From positions 105,193-169,192 of the forward strand of contig NZ_KE159711.1 in the NCBI RefSeq assembly GCF_000403435.2: a stretch of 64,000 nucleotides of DNA, given 5' to 3'. The notes under the pieces are model-generated. The model was given only the letters and a program-made list of their open reading frames with translations, did not search any database and was not told where the DNA came from. The position numbers and the translations under genes are program-made. Positions 44,233 to 53,114 of the stretch are shown here, piece after piece (positions within the stretch are counted from its first letter, which is position 1; each line of letters begins with the position of its first letter). This DNA is from Oscillibacter sp. 1-3 (lineage in GTDB: Bacteria > Bacillota > Clostridia > Oscillospirales > Oscillospiraceae).

Positions 44233-46062
44233 TTACAGCAGCTGGACCTGATAGGCTCGCAGCCAGTGATCCATCTGCAAAAAGTAAGCGATCGTCTGAG
44301 GCCGGCTCATCAGCTGGCCATACCAGGGCCAGGGACTCTCGTAAGTCAAAAGATTCTCCAGCGCCTCCCGGCGGACCAGGGCAAAAAGAGGCGGGTTTCC
44401 GTCGTCCAGCAGCCGGCGCAGCCTCCGGGCGACCGTCTCCAGATAGATGGGATGAACGGTCTTGGGATAGGGACTTTTTTTCCGATGGAGCACGGATTTT
44501 GGCAGCCAGTCCGCCGCCGCGGACCGGAGCAGACCCTTCTCCTGTCCCCCAAGCTCCCGAAGCGCGGGCGGCACATTGTACAAATACTCCACAATCTGCC
44601 AGTCGCAAAACGGCACACGGACTTCCAGCGCGCTCCACATGCTCATGCGGTCTTTCCGGTCCAGAAGCGTTTGCATAAACCAGTCCATATTCAGCCGTGT
44701 GAGCCGACGGACCCGCTTCTGCTCCGGCGTATCGTCGTCCAGGCAGTCCGTCTCCGCCAGCGTCTTCTGCCAGCGCTGTCGGACAAACTCATCGGCGTCC
44801 AATCCCTGGGCGTACTCCGGCGTCAGGAAAGACGCCCGCCAAGCCGTGGACTGCGCCCAGGGGAATCCGTTCTCCGCCCGGACCGCCGGGTCCCGGAACC
44901 AGGGATAGCCTCCGAAAATCTCGTCGGCGCACTCTCCGGAGAGGGCCACCGTCACATCCCCGCGCACCTCCCGGCAGAACAGCAGCAGCGACGAATCCAC
45001 GTCCGCCATTCCCGGAAGGTCCCGGGCCTCCGCGGCGTCATCCAAGGCCGCGGCCACCTGGACGGGATCTAACACCACATTGGTATGCAGGGTATCCAAA
45101 CAGTCCGCCATCGCTTCGATATAGGGCCCGTCGGCGGAGGGCTGAAATTTTCCGGCGGTGAAATAGCGGTCATTCTCCCGGTAATCCACCGAGAAGGTCC
45201 TCAGCCGCTCCCCACGCTCTCCCAGGGTCTCCGCCGCCACGGCGGAAATCACGCTGGAATCCAATCCGCCGGAGAGGAAAGTTCCGATGGGCACATCGCT
45301 GACCAGCTGCCTTCGGATGGCGTCCCGGACCAGGCAGCGAACATGCGCCACGGTGTCCGCCTCATTTTCCAGGTGGGGCCGGGCGGTGAGTTTCCAATAG
45401 TTCCACAGCCGCAGGCCCTCCCGGTCAAAAACGCCGCACTGTCCCGGCAGCAGCTCCCGTACATTCCGGAAAACCCCCTGCCCCGGCGTCCGGCCCGGGC
45501 CGATCAGAAGCAGCTCCGCCGCGCCCTCCGCATCCACCTCCGGCGGAATATCCGGGTGCCGCAGAATTGCTTTGATCTCCGAGGCGAATACCAAGGTTCC
45601 ATCCGCCGTCACCGAGTAAAAAAGAGGCTTTACCCCCATCCGATCCCGGGCCAGAAACAGCGTTTCCCCATCCCAGACCGCAAAGGCGAAAATGCCGTTC
45701 AGGCGGTCTACACACGCGGGCCCCCACTCCATGCAGGCTTTCAGCAGCATCTCCGTATCCGAGTGACCGTCAAACTCCCAGCCCGCTTCCGTCAACTCCC
45801 GGCGCAGCTCCGGCGTGTTGTACAGCTCTCCGTTGTAAACCAGGGTGCAGGTCTGGCCGTTTCGGCGGGCGGTCATGGGCTGACGGCCATTTTCCGGGTC
45901 CACCACGCACAGTCGGACATGGGCCAGGGCCGCCCGCGGGCTCAGGTAGATCCCGTCTTCATCCGGCCCCCGCCTGCGTAAGACGGACTGCATTTCCAGC
46001 AGCGTTTTCTCCCGCTCCCGCAGGTCCTGCTCAAAGTCAATCATTCCGGCGATTCCGCACAT
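44233..46062 (-). CDS. asnB: Asparagine synthase (glutamine-hydrolysing)
   Basis: 609 residues. The N-terminal glutaminase has nucleophile Cys2 (MCGIAG), RRGPDEDG and NGELYN. The synthetase domain has the PP-loop LSGGLDSS and SGECADEIFGGYPWF. It makes asparagine from aspartate, glutamine and ATP. GGAGGG precedes the ATG. A leader hairpin directly upstream suggests attenuation, linking it to the other glutamine-handling genes. Confidence 0.95.
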   Translation of the reverse strand: MCGIAGMIDFEQDLREREKTLLEMQSVLRRRGPDEDGIYLSPRAALAHVRLCVVDPENGRQPMTARRNGQTCTLVYNGELYNTPELRRELTEAGWEFDGHSDTEMLLKACMEWGPACVDRLNGIFAFAVWDGETLFLARDRMGVKPLFYSVTADGTLVFASEIKAILRHPDIPPEVDAEGAAELLLIGPGRTPGQGVFRNVRELLPGQCGVFDREGLRLWNYWKLTARPHLENEADTVAHVRCLVRDAIRRQLVSDVPIGTFLSGGLDSSVISAVAAETLGERGERLRTFSVDYRENDRYFTAGKFQPSADGPYIEAMADCLDTLHTNVVLDPVQVAAALDDAAEARDLPGMADVDSSLLLFCREVRGDVTVALSGECADEIFGGYPWFRDPAVRAENGFPWAQSTAWRASFLTPEYAQGLDADEFVRQRWQKTLAETDCLDDDTPEQKRVRRLTRLNMDWFMQTLLDRKDRMSMWSALEVRVPFCDWQIVEYLYNVPPALRELGGQEKGLLRSAAADWLPKSVLHRKKSPYPKTVHPIYLETVARRLRRLLDDGNPPLFALVRREALENLLTYESPWPWYGQLMSRPQTIAYFLQMDHWLRAYQVQLL

Positions 46063-46076
46063 ATGTTGTCCCTCCT

Positions 46077-46110
46077 AAAAAACGGGAGCTCGCGAACCAT
46101 CGCGAGCCCC
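46077..46110 (-). promoter_or_regulatory. asnB leader hairpin/attenuator
   Basis: On the minus strand GGGGCTCGCGA and TCGCGAGCTCCC pair around TGG with a one-base bulge, and are followed by GTTTTTTA. It ends about 15 bases before asnB and overlaps the ribosome-site region. No T-box specifier or GGTGGNACC motif was found, and no clean promoter, so its class is uncertain. Confidence 0.55.
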
Positions 46111-46242
46111 CTTGCTCGGTACAATCTATGCGCAGAGGCGGCAAAACGTTCCTGACGCCGCTGCGTGGTCCTGTACATGTTGAAAACCTTTGCAATGGGA
46201 ACTTCGGCGCGATACCGCATATGTGAATCATGATTAAGGAAG

Positions 46243-46285
46243 CAGAGATAGAGTTAAGAGGCCATGTCTTCAAACTCTACCTCTG
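46243..46285. terminator. Hairpin between amrS and asnB
   Basis: CAGAGATAGAGTT and AACTCTACCTCTG form a 13-base stem with one mismatch. T residues follow on the plus strand (TTTTATT), while the minus strand, which carries amrS, has only a weak T tract. Confidence 0.45.
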
Positions 46286-46333
46286 TTTTATTACATCATA
46301 TTTTTGAATAGATGGGGTACAATCCTGATTTCA

Positions 46334-47155
46334 TCAGCAATTCCCCGTATAGACAAAAGGCAGGTACTCCCTCGCCACATCGGCCAGCCGGTACACCCGC
46401 TCCACTAGAGCGGGTGTCTTGTCCATCATCCGATACCGTGGAAAGAACCGAGACAGATGCAGAGGGATGTTCCGGTCCACCGACGCCAGCCATTGGGCCA
46501 AGTTCCTGATTTCCTCCTCGCTGTCATTTTCACCGGGGATCAGGAGCGTGGTCACCTCCACATGGCATTGCCCCGCCGCCAAGGAGATGGAGCGCTTCAC
46601 CGTCTCCAGATCACCGCCCAGCTTTCGATACCACTCCGGGGTAAAGCCTTTCAGATCAATGTTAGCGGCATCGATCAACGGGAGCAACGCCCGCCAGGGG
46701 GCCTCCTCAATGGTGCCGTTGGTCACCAGTACGTTGACCATACCCCGCTCATGGACCAGAGCGGCACAGTCCCGGACGTACTCATAGCCAAGCAACGGCT
46801 CATTGTAGGTGTAGGCTACCCCGATGCTGCCGTATGGCCGCAGCTCCTGCGCCTTACCGGCCAGCGCCTCCGGGGAAACCTCTGCTGTCTCAAGCTCCCC
46901 ATCTCCACACATGGAAATCTCATGGTTCTGGCAAAATGGGCAGCGCAAGTTACATCCGAAGCTACCCACGGACAAAATCCTGCTGCCGGGATGGAACCGC
47001 CGCAACGGCTTTTTCTCAATGGGGTCCAGGGCCAGGCTGGTCACCTTGCCGTAGTTCAGAGGGACAATGGCCCCATTCCGGCAGGCCCTGGCCCGGCAGA
47101 AACCGGTCTGTCCCTCGGACAGGTCGCAGTGATGGAAACACAACTCGCAGATCAT
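46334..47155 (-). CDS. amrS: AmmeMemoRadiSam system radical SAM enzyme
   Basis: A 273-residue radical SAM protein with the cluster motif CNLRCPFCQNHEIS near residue 70 and an N-terminal cysteine set (CELCFHHC and GFCRARAC) typical of AmrS. Its ATG overlaps the stop of the AmrB-AmrA gene (ATGA). The reaction of this conserved system is not established. Confidence 0.9.
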   Translation of the reverse strand: MICELCFHHCDLSEGQTGFCRARACRNGAIVPLNYGKVTSLALDPIEKKPLRRFHPGSRILSVGSFGCNLRCPFCQNHEISMCGDGELETAEVSPEALAGKAQELRPYGSIGVAYTYNEPLLGYEYVRDCAALVHERGMVNVLVTNGTIEEAPWRALLPLIDAANIDLKGFTPEWYRKLGGDLETVKRSISLAAGQCHVEVTTLLIPGENDSEEEIRNLAQWLASVDRNIPLHLSRFFPRYRMMDKTPALVERVYRLADVAREYLPFVYTGNC

Positions 47156-48540
47156 ATGTGCCGCACCACCTCGAACCGCTCCAGGGTGTACTTCTCCCGG
47201 GAGTTGATGCCGCCCTTCTGCCGGGCAATGTCAATCTGCTGCTCCACCGTGTCTACGCCCTTCAGGTCGGGCAGCAGCAGTCCCCGGCGGCTGCCGCAGG
47301 AAACAATCACGCCGTACTTTTTCACGTCCAGCTGGTCTGGGGAGACAATCGGTTCCGGCTGGCCCAGCACGTCCACGCTGTACTCCAGGTTGTCCAACTC
47401 TGCCACAGTCACCGGCGGAAAGCGCGGGTCCCGGGCACAGGTGGAGACGGCATTCTGGACGATCTCCCAGGCTACATTTTCCGTGGTCGGCCCGGTGGTC
47501 CCGATACAGCCCCGGAGCTGGCCGTGGGCGTGGAGGGAGACAAAGGTCCCGGCGGCCTGCCCAGTCATCTCTGCGGGCAGGCCCTCCGGCAGACACTGCA
47601 GCCGCTTTCCCGTTTTCACAAAGGTCTCCAGGGACATCCGGGCCAGCTTGACCCAGGGGGCCTCGGAGGCCTTTTTCTCTGCCAATCGGGCTCGCTCCAG
47701 TTCCTCACACTGTTCCCCAAACCGGCGGCCTTCGTCCGGGCCGATGACAGTGAACGTGGCTACCCCGTAACCCACGCCGGTGACGCCCTCGTAGCTGAGG
47801 AGCTTTGATTCCACAGCCTGTCCGTCCAACGCACCGGCCATGATCTGAAAGGAACGCAGGCCGCACTCCGCCGCCCGTTCGCAGAGGGCTGGGTCCATGG
47901 TCAAAAAGCGCAGGAAATCCCCGGCGGCCATGGCCTCGGTGATCTGACGGTCAAACTCCGGCCCCTCCGGGGTGTAGCCGTAAGGGCCGTCATTTCTTAG
48001 CTTATGGGAAAGGTCTCCGCTGGCGACGAACACCGCTCGGCGGCCCAGGGCATCCACAGCCTGGGCGATGCACTGGCCCAGCCGGTAGTGATCCAGCGGA
48101 GAAAATCCGGACAGGCCGATGCGTAGGATGGGGCAGTCCAACCCGGCCTCCTGCAAAAAGTACAGAGGCAGAAAGGTGCCGTGGTCCAGGGACGGGTCCC
48201 GCTCGCCCAGCGTCCCGGCCCGCAGGCCGGCGGCCTCCGCACGGCGGATGATCTCGCGGCGCAGCGGGGCGTCATACTCTACACGCAGTTTGGTCTGGGC
48301 CGCGCCAAAGGCGGACATGTCTCCGGCGGCGCCACGGCCCGGTGAGATATGGAAATAGTCGGCGTACATAATCTGGTGGGGAGAGGTGATGATCAGCACC
48401 TCCGGCTTCCAGGCCGCAACTTGTTCCGCGGTAGCTTGGTAGGCATCAATGGTGGCCTGGACCTCCCGCTCCCGCCCGCGTCCCACCGCAGGGATAATCA
48501 AAGGCGGGTGAGGGACAATGATCGCACCCAAAATAGACAT
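47152..48540 (-). CDS. AmmeMemoRadiSam system AmrB-AmrA fusion (MEMO1 + AMMECR1)
   Basis: A 462-residue two-domain protein. Residues 1-~270 are a MEMO-like dioxygenase fold (IVPHPPLIIPAVG, ITSPHQIMYADY, ASGDLSHKL). Residues ~285-460 are an AMMECR1 domain (FVSLHAHGQLRGCIG, DVLGQPEPI). GGGAGG precedes ATG 48540. The two domains are separate genes in many genomes. Confidence 0.9.
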   Translation of the reverse strand: MSILGAIIVPHPPLIIPAVGRGREREVQATIDAYQATAEQVAAWKPEVLIITSPHQIMYADYFHISPGRGAAGDMSAFGAAQTKLRVEYDAPLRREIIRRAEAAGLRAGTLGERDPSLDHGTFLPLYFLQEAGLDCPILRIGLSGFSPLDHYRLGQCIAQAVDALGRRAVFVASGDLSHKLRNDGPYGYTPEGPEFDRQITEAMAAGDFLRFLTMDPALCERAAECGLRSFQIMAGALDGQAVESKLLSYEGVTGVGYGVATFTVIGPDEGRRFGEQCEELERARLAEKKASEAPWVKLARMSLETFVKTGKRLQCLPEGLPAEMTGQAAGTFVSLHAHGQLRGCIGTTGPTTENVAWEIVQNAVSTCARDPRFPPVTVAELDNLEYSVDVLGQPEPIVSPDQLDVKKYGVIVSCGSRRGLLLPDLKGVDTVEQQIDIARQKGGINSREKYTLERFEVVRHI

Positions 48541-48599
48541 ATCAGTTCCTCCCTGTCGAAATGTTTGCTGCACCAGTGTCTCCAAAGATAGAGCAGTAC

Positions 48600-49355
48600 T
48601 TACTGACGGTTCAATTCCTCTTTCAGCCGCTCAATGACTTGCGCTTTCAGATTCTCGTCCAAGGCCGCTTTCACTTGCTCAATGGCCGCGTCCCGATCCC
48701 TCGCGGCTTGCGCCGCCCAGGTCTTGAAAGCCTCCTCGCTCATGTTCCCCTTCATGTACCTAGCATAGTACTTTTTATACGCTCGCTTGTAAAGTTTCCA
48801 GGTGTCCTCGTCCTGAATTTTTTTCTCAAAGACCGCCCGCGCCCCGATTTCCCGGCAGGTCTGCTCCGTCTCACCGGGGGCGATGCGCTCACAGTACATC
48901 GCCCGGTCTCCCTGCTCATGGAGAAACCAGCGCCCGCACAGCCGGCACTGCCGGGGCGCGCTGCCTCGAAGGATCGCCTTACCCAGCTCCACAAAGAGAA
49001 AATCATGCAAAGAGGAAAAGCTGTACCGCTCTGTCATAATTCCAATGTGGCCAGCCGTTGGATGAAAGGCAAAACAGACCGAACAGGTAGCCGCATGCTC
49101 CTCCGGACAGAGAAACACCGCCGCGTCTATTTCCCGATCTCTCACATAGGGCTTGAGATGACCGCCGAAAGTCTGAAGCTGCTGCTCCAGCTCCCGCATC
49201 AGAGGGATGCCGTCGTTGGAAACCTCCCCGATGTCCTCTCCGATGAAAAACGCCGTCACCGCAGAGCCGTATTTGAAAGGCCCCTGTTCTCCGATCCAAT
49301 ATTCTGTATCGCCAAAGTCCACAGTCAATGGAAAAGTAAGTCTCGGAAAATTCAT
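48600..49355 (-). CDS. DUF6076-like protein with zinc-ribbon
   Basis: 251 residues, function unknown. The N-terminal half is a globular domain (MNFPRLTFPLTVDFGD). Residues ~145-185 hold a putative zinc site (CRLCGRWF and YCERI with a later TC), similar in layout to CGNR and DUF6076 proteins found beside mobile elements. The C-terminus is helical and rich in Lys/Glu/Ala. GAGGAG precedes ATG 49355. It sits at the border between chromosomal genes and the mobilizable module. Confidence 0.55.
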   Translation of the reverse strand: MNFPRLTFPLTVDFGDTEYWIGEQGPFKYGSAVTAFFIGEDIGEVSNDGIPLMRELEQQLQTFGGHLKPYVRDREIDAAVFLCPEEHAATCSVCFAFHPTAGHIGIMTERYSFSSLHDFLFVELGKAILRGSAPRQCRLCGRWFLHEQGDRAMYCERIAPGETEQTCREIGARAVFEKKIQDEDTWKLYKRAYKKYYARYMKGNMSEEAFKTWAAQAARDRDAAIEQVKAALDENLKAQVIERLKEELNRQ

Positions 49356-49790
49356 CAGAATTTCTCCTCTCACAAAATAGACGATTATTTTAATCCAATA
49401 TATTGACAACACCGCTTCGCTGTGTTACGATACCCCTGCGGATAGATAGACTATATCATGACAGGAATAAATCGTCAACCATTATCTGCACCTCGAAAAC
49501 TGAATACCCATCACCAAAGACGATACTCACCGGGGAAGCGACGCCAGGATGCTGGGAACAGCCGAGCGCGCCAAGGTCGAGGAAAACGCCGTGGGGGTCA
49601 AACAAGGCCACAGGGCAGGAACGGGTACGGTGTATGGCCAATCAAAAGCAAAGACAGTTCGAATAAAAAGCCGCTGAACTGCTGCAACAGTTCAGCGGCC
49701 CGCCGCGTTTCGGAAAACACAGCTTGATCTGAGAACAGTCTAACAGAGCGGCCTCCGAAACGCAAGAAAAATTTTGAAGGAGGCACTGCA
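49356..49790 (+). other. Non-coding leader of the mobilizable module
   Basis: No credible gene. A perfect hairpin CCGCTGAACTG / CAGTTCAGCGG lies at 49671-49698. The stretch 49490-49640 is rich in short G/C blocks and resembles sequence found ahead of excisionase-like genes in related integrative elements (recalled, not checked), so a conserved RNA or control region is possible. Confidence 0.35.
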
Positions 49791-50006
49791 ATGAAAATAT
49801 CAAATTGCAAGAGTTACGATGACCTGCCCCTGTTCCTCAATGCAAGTATGGTATCGCAGGTGCTGGGTGTTTCGCCGTCCAGCGGTTACGAGCTGATGCA
49901 CACGCCCGGCTTCCCAGTGCTGAGAGTCGGCAGCCGCATGGTGGTTCCTAAGGAGAAGTTCATCCAGTGGGTGGAGCAGAACACAACTGGAGGGACGCAG
50001 CAATGA
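49791..50006 (+). CDS. Excisionase/MerR-like helix-turn-helix protein
   Basis: 71 residues with one HTH (LNASMVSQVLGVSPSSGYELM) followed by the wing-like strand FPVLRVGSRMVVPKEKFIQWV, the Xis/HTH_17 pattern. GGAGG precedes the ATG. The stop overlaps the next gene by ATGA. It probably controls excision or is a regulator of the module. Confidence 0.75.
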   Translation: MKISNCKSYDDLPLFLNASMVSQVLGVSPSSGYELMHTPGFPVLRVGSRMVVPKEKFIQWVEQNTTGGTQQ

Positions 50007-50749
50007 GGCGGCGCGCAATGCCTATCAGCTGGCTCCGCCGTGACCCGCAGCACTACCGATTCGCTATGCCCAATTCGGTGTGGGAATACAAACTCAAGCC
50101 AATTGAGTTCCTAATTTTTTCCTATCTCTGCTATCGCCCCTCTACCAGTACACTCACTCCGGATGTAATTTCGGCAGGCATTCATATGACGGCGGATACA
50201 GTGAGAAAGCATCTGGCTGCTCTGGTAAGGAAAGGGATCGTCAGTGAAGATGGTACTCCTGCGCTCAAGTGTGAGGACGTAAAATTTTTCACTCTGCCCA
50301 ACGAGGTATTCCTGCTGCGGCTTCCACCCTCTGCGTTTATGGTCTACGCCTACCTGCTGCTAATCGAGGACCGCCGGACGCACACCTGTCATCCCAGCTA
50401 CAACACCATCGCCGCCGCGACGGGGCTGGCAAAGAACACTGCGATAAAAAGTGTCAACACGCTGTTGGAGACGGGGCTCATCACTGTGGAGTCCAGCAGC
50501 TATTTCGACAAGCACGGGATGAAGTGGAAAGGCAACAACCTCTACACAATTCTTCCGGTGAGGCCGGCGGTGGATACGTTTCACCAACGGCAGCTTCAAC
50601 GTTTGGAGCTAGAGGTGAGGCGCAGACGTACCCTCCAACGGCAAAAGGAATACGACCGCCGTCACCCCAGAGATGCCTTGTGTGCCCCGATCCCCGCTTC
50701 AGCAGCACCTGACCCGTCCCAACGGTGCAAACCGCTGTGCGGCCCTTGA
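50003..50749 (+). CDS. Tandem winged-helix DNA-binding protein (possible replication initiator)
   Basis: 248 residues. Two winged helices are visible: residues ~45-85 (GIHMTADTVRKHLAALVRKGIV) and ~125-165 (NTIAAATGLAKNTAIKSVNTLLETGLI), followed by a basic tail rich in Arg/Gln. Doubled winged helices are typical of plasmid and ICE replication initiators. The start ATG 50003 overlaps the preceding stop, so the two are coupled. Confidence 0.6.
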   Translation: MRRRAMPISWLRRDPQHYRFAMPNSVWEYKLKPIEFLIFSYLCYRPSTSTLTPDVISAGIHMTADTVRKHLAALVRKGIVSEDGTPALKCEDVKFFTLPNEVFLLRLPPSAFMVYAYLLLIEDRRTHTCHPSYNTIAAATGLAKNTAIKSVNTLLETGLITVESSSYFDKHGMKWKGNNLYTILPVRPAVDTFHQRQLQRLELEVRRRRTLQRQKEYDRRHPRDALCAPIPASAAPDPSQRCKPLCGP

Positions 50750-50820
50750 GAGGCGCAGGGCGAGGGACGAAGGAAAGCAGGATAAAGGCGCGGCGTCTTG
50801 TGCCGCCCCGCCGACCACTT

Positions 50821-50839
50821 CTGCCCGCAGTGCGGGCAG
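50821..50839 (+). other. Inverted repeat ahead of the mobilization genes (oriT candidate)
   Basis: CTGCCCGC-AGT-GCGGGCAG is a perfect short hairpin about 120 bases before the mobC-like gene, a usual place for oriT. No nick site is identified. Confidence 0.3.
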
Positions 50840-50961
50840 TTTACGGGGGACGGGGATGGCGTCACAGGCAGAGAAGAAAAAAGAGATTGAGGTCGCCCAA
50901 GGGCCAATCCCGCCTGCCGCAAGGCTTTGGGGCGGCGTCTTTGGGCAGAAACGGAGGGTTT

Positions 50962-51393
50962 ATGAGCAAGAAAGAGGAAAATCGGTTTCCGCTGCGGCTG
51001 GATGATGTAACCCGGTGGAAAATCGAATGCTGGTACAAGAAGAGCGGCTGCCAAAGCCGGAATGAGTTTGTGGAGAGAGCGGTGAACTTCTACGCTGACT
51101 ACCTGGCCGGTCAGGAGAACGGCGTCCTCCCGGCGGCCATTCAGTCCGCTATCGACGGACGGCTGAGTCTGCTGGAGGACCGCATGGCGCGGATCCTCTA
51201 CAAGCTAGCCGTGGAAACGGACATGGGCATGAGCGCCGTTCTTGACTGCATCCAGGTGGACGCGGATTACCTGCGGCGGCTTCGCTCAAACAGCGTGAAG
51301 AATGTGAAAGCCACCAATGGCCTGCTGACCTTTGAGCAGAAGGAAAAAGAGTGGGTGCAGGGTGCGGAAGGTGATGATCAATGGCAAGGCTGA
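50962..51393 (+). CDS. MobC-like relaxosome accessory protein
   Basis: 143 residues. The N-terminus (RFPLRLDDVTRWKIECWYKKSGCQ) followed by SRNEFVERAVNFY matches a ribbon-helix-helix DNA-binding fold; the rest is helical. GGAGGG precedes the ATG. It overlaps the relaxase start by 13 bases, so it probably binds oriT and recruits the relaxase. Confidence 0.65.
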   Translation: MSKKEENRFPLRLDDVTRWKIECWYKKSGCQSRNEFVERAVNFYADYLAGQENGVLPAAIQSAIDGRLSLLEDRMARILYKLAVETDMGMSAVLDCIQVDADYLRRLRSNSVKNVKATNGLLTFEQKEKEWVQGAEGDDQWQG

Positions 51394-53114
51394 TCGTCAA
51401 GAGCCCCTACATCAAGGGCGGCGGCGCCGGCGGTTATCTGAAGTACATCGGCACCCGCGAGGGTGTAGAACCGCTGCCCTCCGGCTACATGGAGTACATG
51501 ACGGAGCGCCCGCGCTCGCACGGCCTCTTCGGGGACGAGGACAGCGTGGATATGGACGCCGCCATGAAAGAGCTGAACGAATACACTGGCAACATCTGGA
51601 CACACATCATTTCTCTCAAGCGTGAGGATGCCGAGCGGCTGGGATACGATCACGCCGCCCAATGGCGAAACCTGATCCGTACTCACCGCAACAAGATCGC
51701 CTCCGCCATGAAGATCCCGCCCAGTGACTTCCGCTGGTACGCCGCCTTCCACGACGAGGGCGGCCACCCCCACATCCACATGATGGCGTGGTCTGCAAAG
51801 CCGGGACAGGCTTATCTCTCCAAAGACGGAATCAAGAAGATCAAGTCCGCGCTGACCAACGATATTTTCAAGCAGGAGATGCTCCACACCTATGAGCAGA
51901 AGTCCGCTTCCAGAGATGACTTGGTGCGCAGGGCCCGAGAAGAAATGAAAGCTCTGGCGCAGAAAATGCAGCAGGGCATTGGCGATCACCCTGAAGTGGA
52001 GACGCTGATGATGAGGCTGGTCAATCAGTTGGAAACGGTGAAAGGCAAGAAAACCTATGGTTACCTTCCCAAAGCCGTAAAGGAAACCGTGGATGAGATT
52101 GTTGATCAGCTGGAACAGCTGCCGGTTATCGACGAGTGCTATCAGATCTGGTGGAATCTCCAATGTCAGATCAACGATTTCTATTCCGAGAAGGAACGCC
52201 AGCGGCCACCACTGTCCCAGCAGAAAGAATTCCGGTCTATCAAGAACGCTGTCATACACGAGGCCGAAAACATTCGCATGGGCAAGATCACTTTTGAGGA
52301 TGCGGATATGGATGAGTCCGCCGAGTTCTCTGACCTGTCATACGACTGCTGGGAACTGTGGATGGTGGCCCAAGATGACACGGCCTCGATGCCGGATAGA
52401 GATGAAGCGGCGGCACAGCTCATGACCAAAGCCGAGAATGGCAATCCTGACGCACAGTATCTTGTGGGCATACTCTACCGGGACGGCCTGGTGCTGATCC
52501 CTGACAGTGTGGAAGCCGCAGGTTGGTTTGAGCAGGCTGCTCGTCAAAGTGTGATTGCGGCACAGTATGAGTTGGGTGTGCTGCTTCTCTCTGATGATCC
52601 GGAAATCCATGATCCAGGATTGGGTGTGCAATGGTTGGAGTATGCCGCTCAAAACGGGAATGACTGTGCCGCCTATCGGCTGGGCAAAGAATATCTCAAA
52701 GGCGAGATCGTGGAAAGAGCCACCGCCAAAGCGGTGGGGTACCTCACCCAGTCCGCTGAAACTGGAAACCAGTACGCCCAATACGCTCTGGGCAAGCTCT
52801 GCCTGGAGCGCGGTGATAAGGTGGAAGCCCGTTATCGGTTCGCACAGTCTGCCGCTCAGGGCAACGAGTATGCTCAATTCTTCCTGGAGCGCTGGAACAG
52901 CCTGGAGCCGCCCTCGCTCATGCTGTCGGTTACCCGGCTGCTCCACCACATGGGCCGGATCTTTCAGGATCAGGCCCCAGCTCCGTCTGTCCCCGGCGGC
53001 ATCCGGATCGACCGCAAGCGGCTGGCTCAGATCAGAGAAAAGAAAATCGCCATGGGTCACAAGGCGAACGATCATGACGAGCCAGCCCTTGGCCCGACTA
53101 TGACGATGGGCTGA
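51381..53114 (+). CDS. MobP3 family relaxase with Sel1-like repeats
   Basis: 577 residues. The relaxase domain covers ~1-200: LIVKSPYIKGGG start, then the three-His metal motif HDEGGHPHIHMM. A helical middle follows. Residues ~340-505 hold four to five Sel1-type repeats (GNPDAQYLVGILY, AAQYELGVLLLS, CAAYRLGKEYL, QYAQYALGKLCL, EYAQFFLERW). The nicking Tyr is not assigned. Sel1 repeats usually mediate protein contacts, here perhaps to the host coupling machinery. Confidence 0.85.
   Translation: MARLIVKSPYIKGGGAGGYLKYIGTREGVEPLPSGYMEYMTERPRSHGLFGDEDSVDMDAAMKELNEYTGNIWTHIISLKREDAERLGYDHAAQWRNLIRTHRNKIASAMKIPPSDFRWYAAFHDEGGHPHIHMMAWSAKPGQAYLSKDGIKKIKSALTNDIFKQEMLHTYEQKSASRDDLVRRAREEMKALAQKMQQGIGDHPEVETLMMRLVNQLETVKGKKTYGYLPKAVKETVDEIVDQLEQLPVIDECYQIWWNLQCQINDFYSEKERQRPPLSQQKEFRSIKNAVIHEAENIRMGKITFEDADMDESAEFSDLSYDCWELWMVAQDDTASMPDRDEAAAQLMTKAENGNPDAQYLVGILYRDGLVLIPDSVEAAGWFEQAARQSVIAAQYELGVLLLSDDPEIHDPGLGVQWLEYAAQNGNDCAAYRLGKEYLKGEIVERATAKAVGYLTQSAETGNQYAQYALGKLCLERGDKVEARYRFAQSAAQGNEYAQFFLERWNSLEPPSLMLSVTRLLHHMGRIFQDQAPAPSVPGGIRIDRKRLAQIREKKIAMGHKANDHDEPALGPTMTMG

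Noticed and set aside
46063..46333. T-box riboswitch before asnB
   Set aside because: No GGTGGNACC-type T-box or specifier loop found; only a plain hairpin with T residues.
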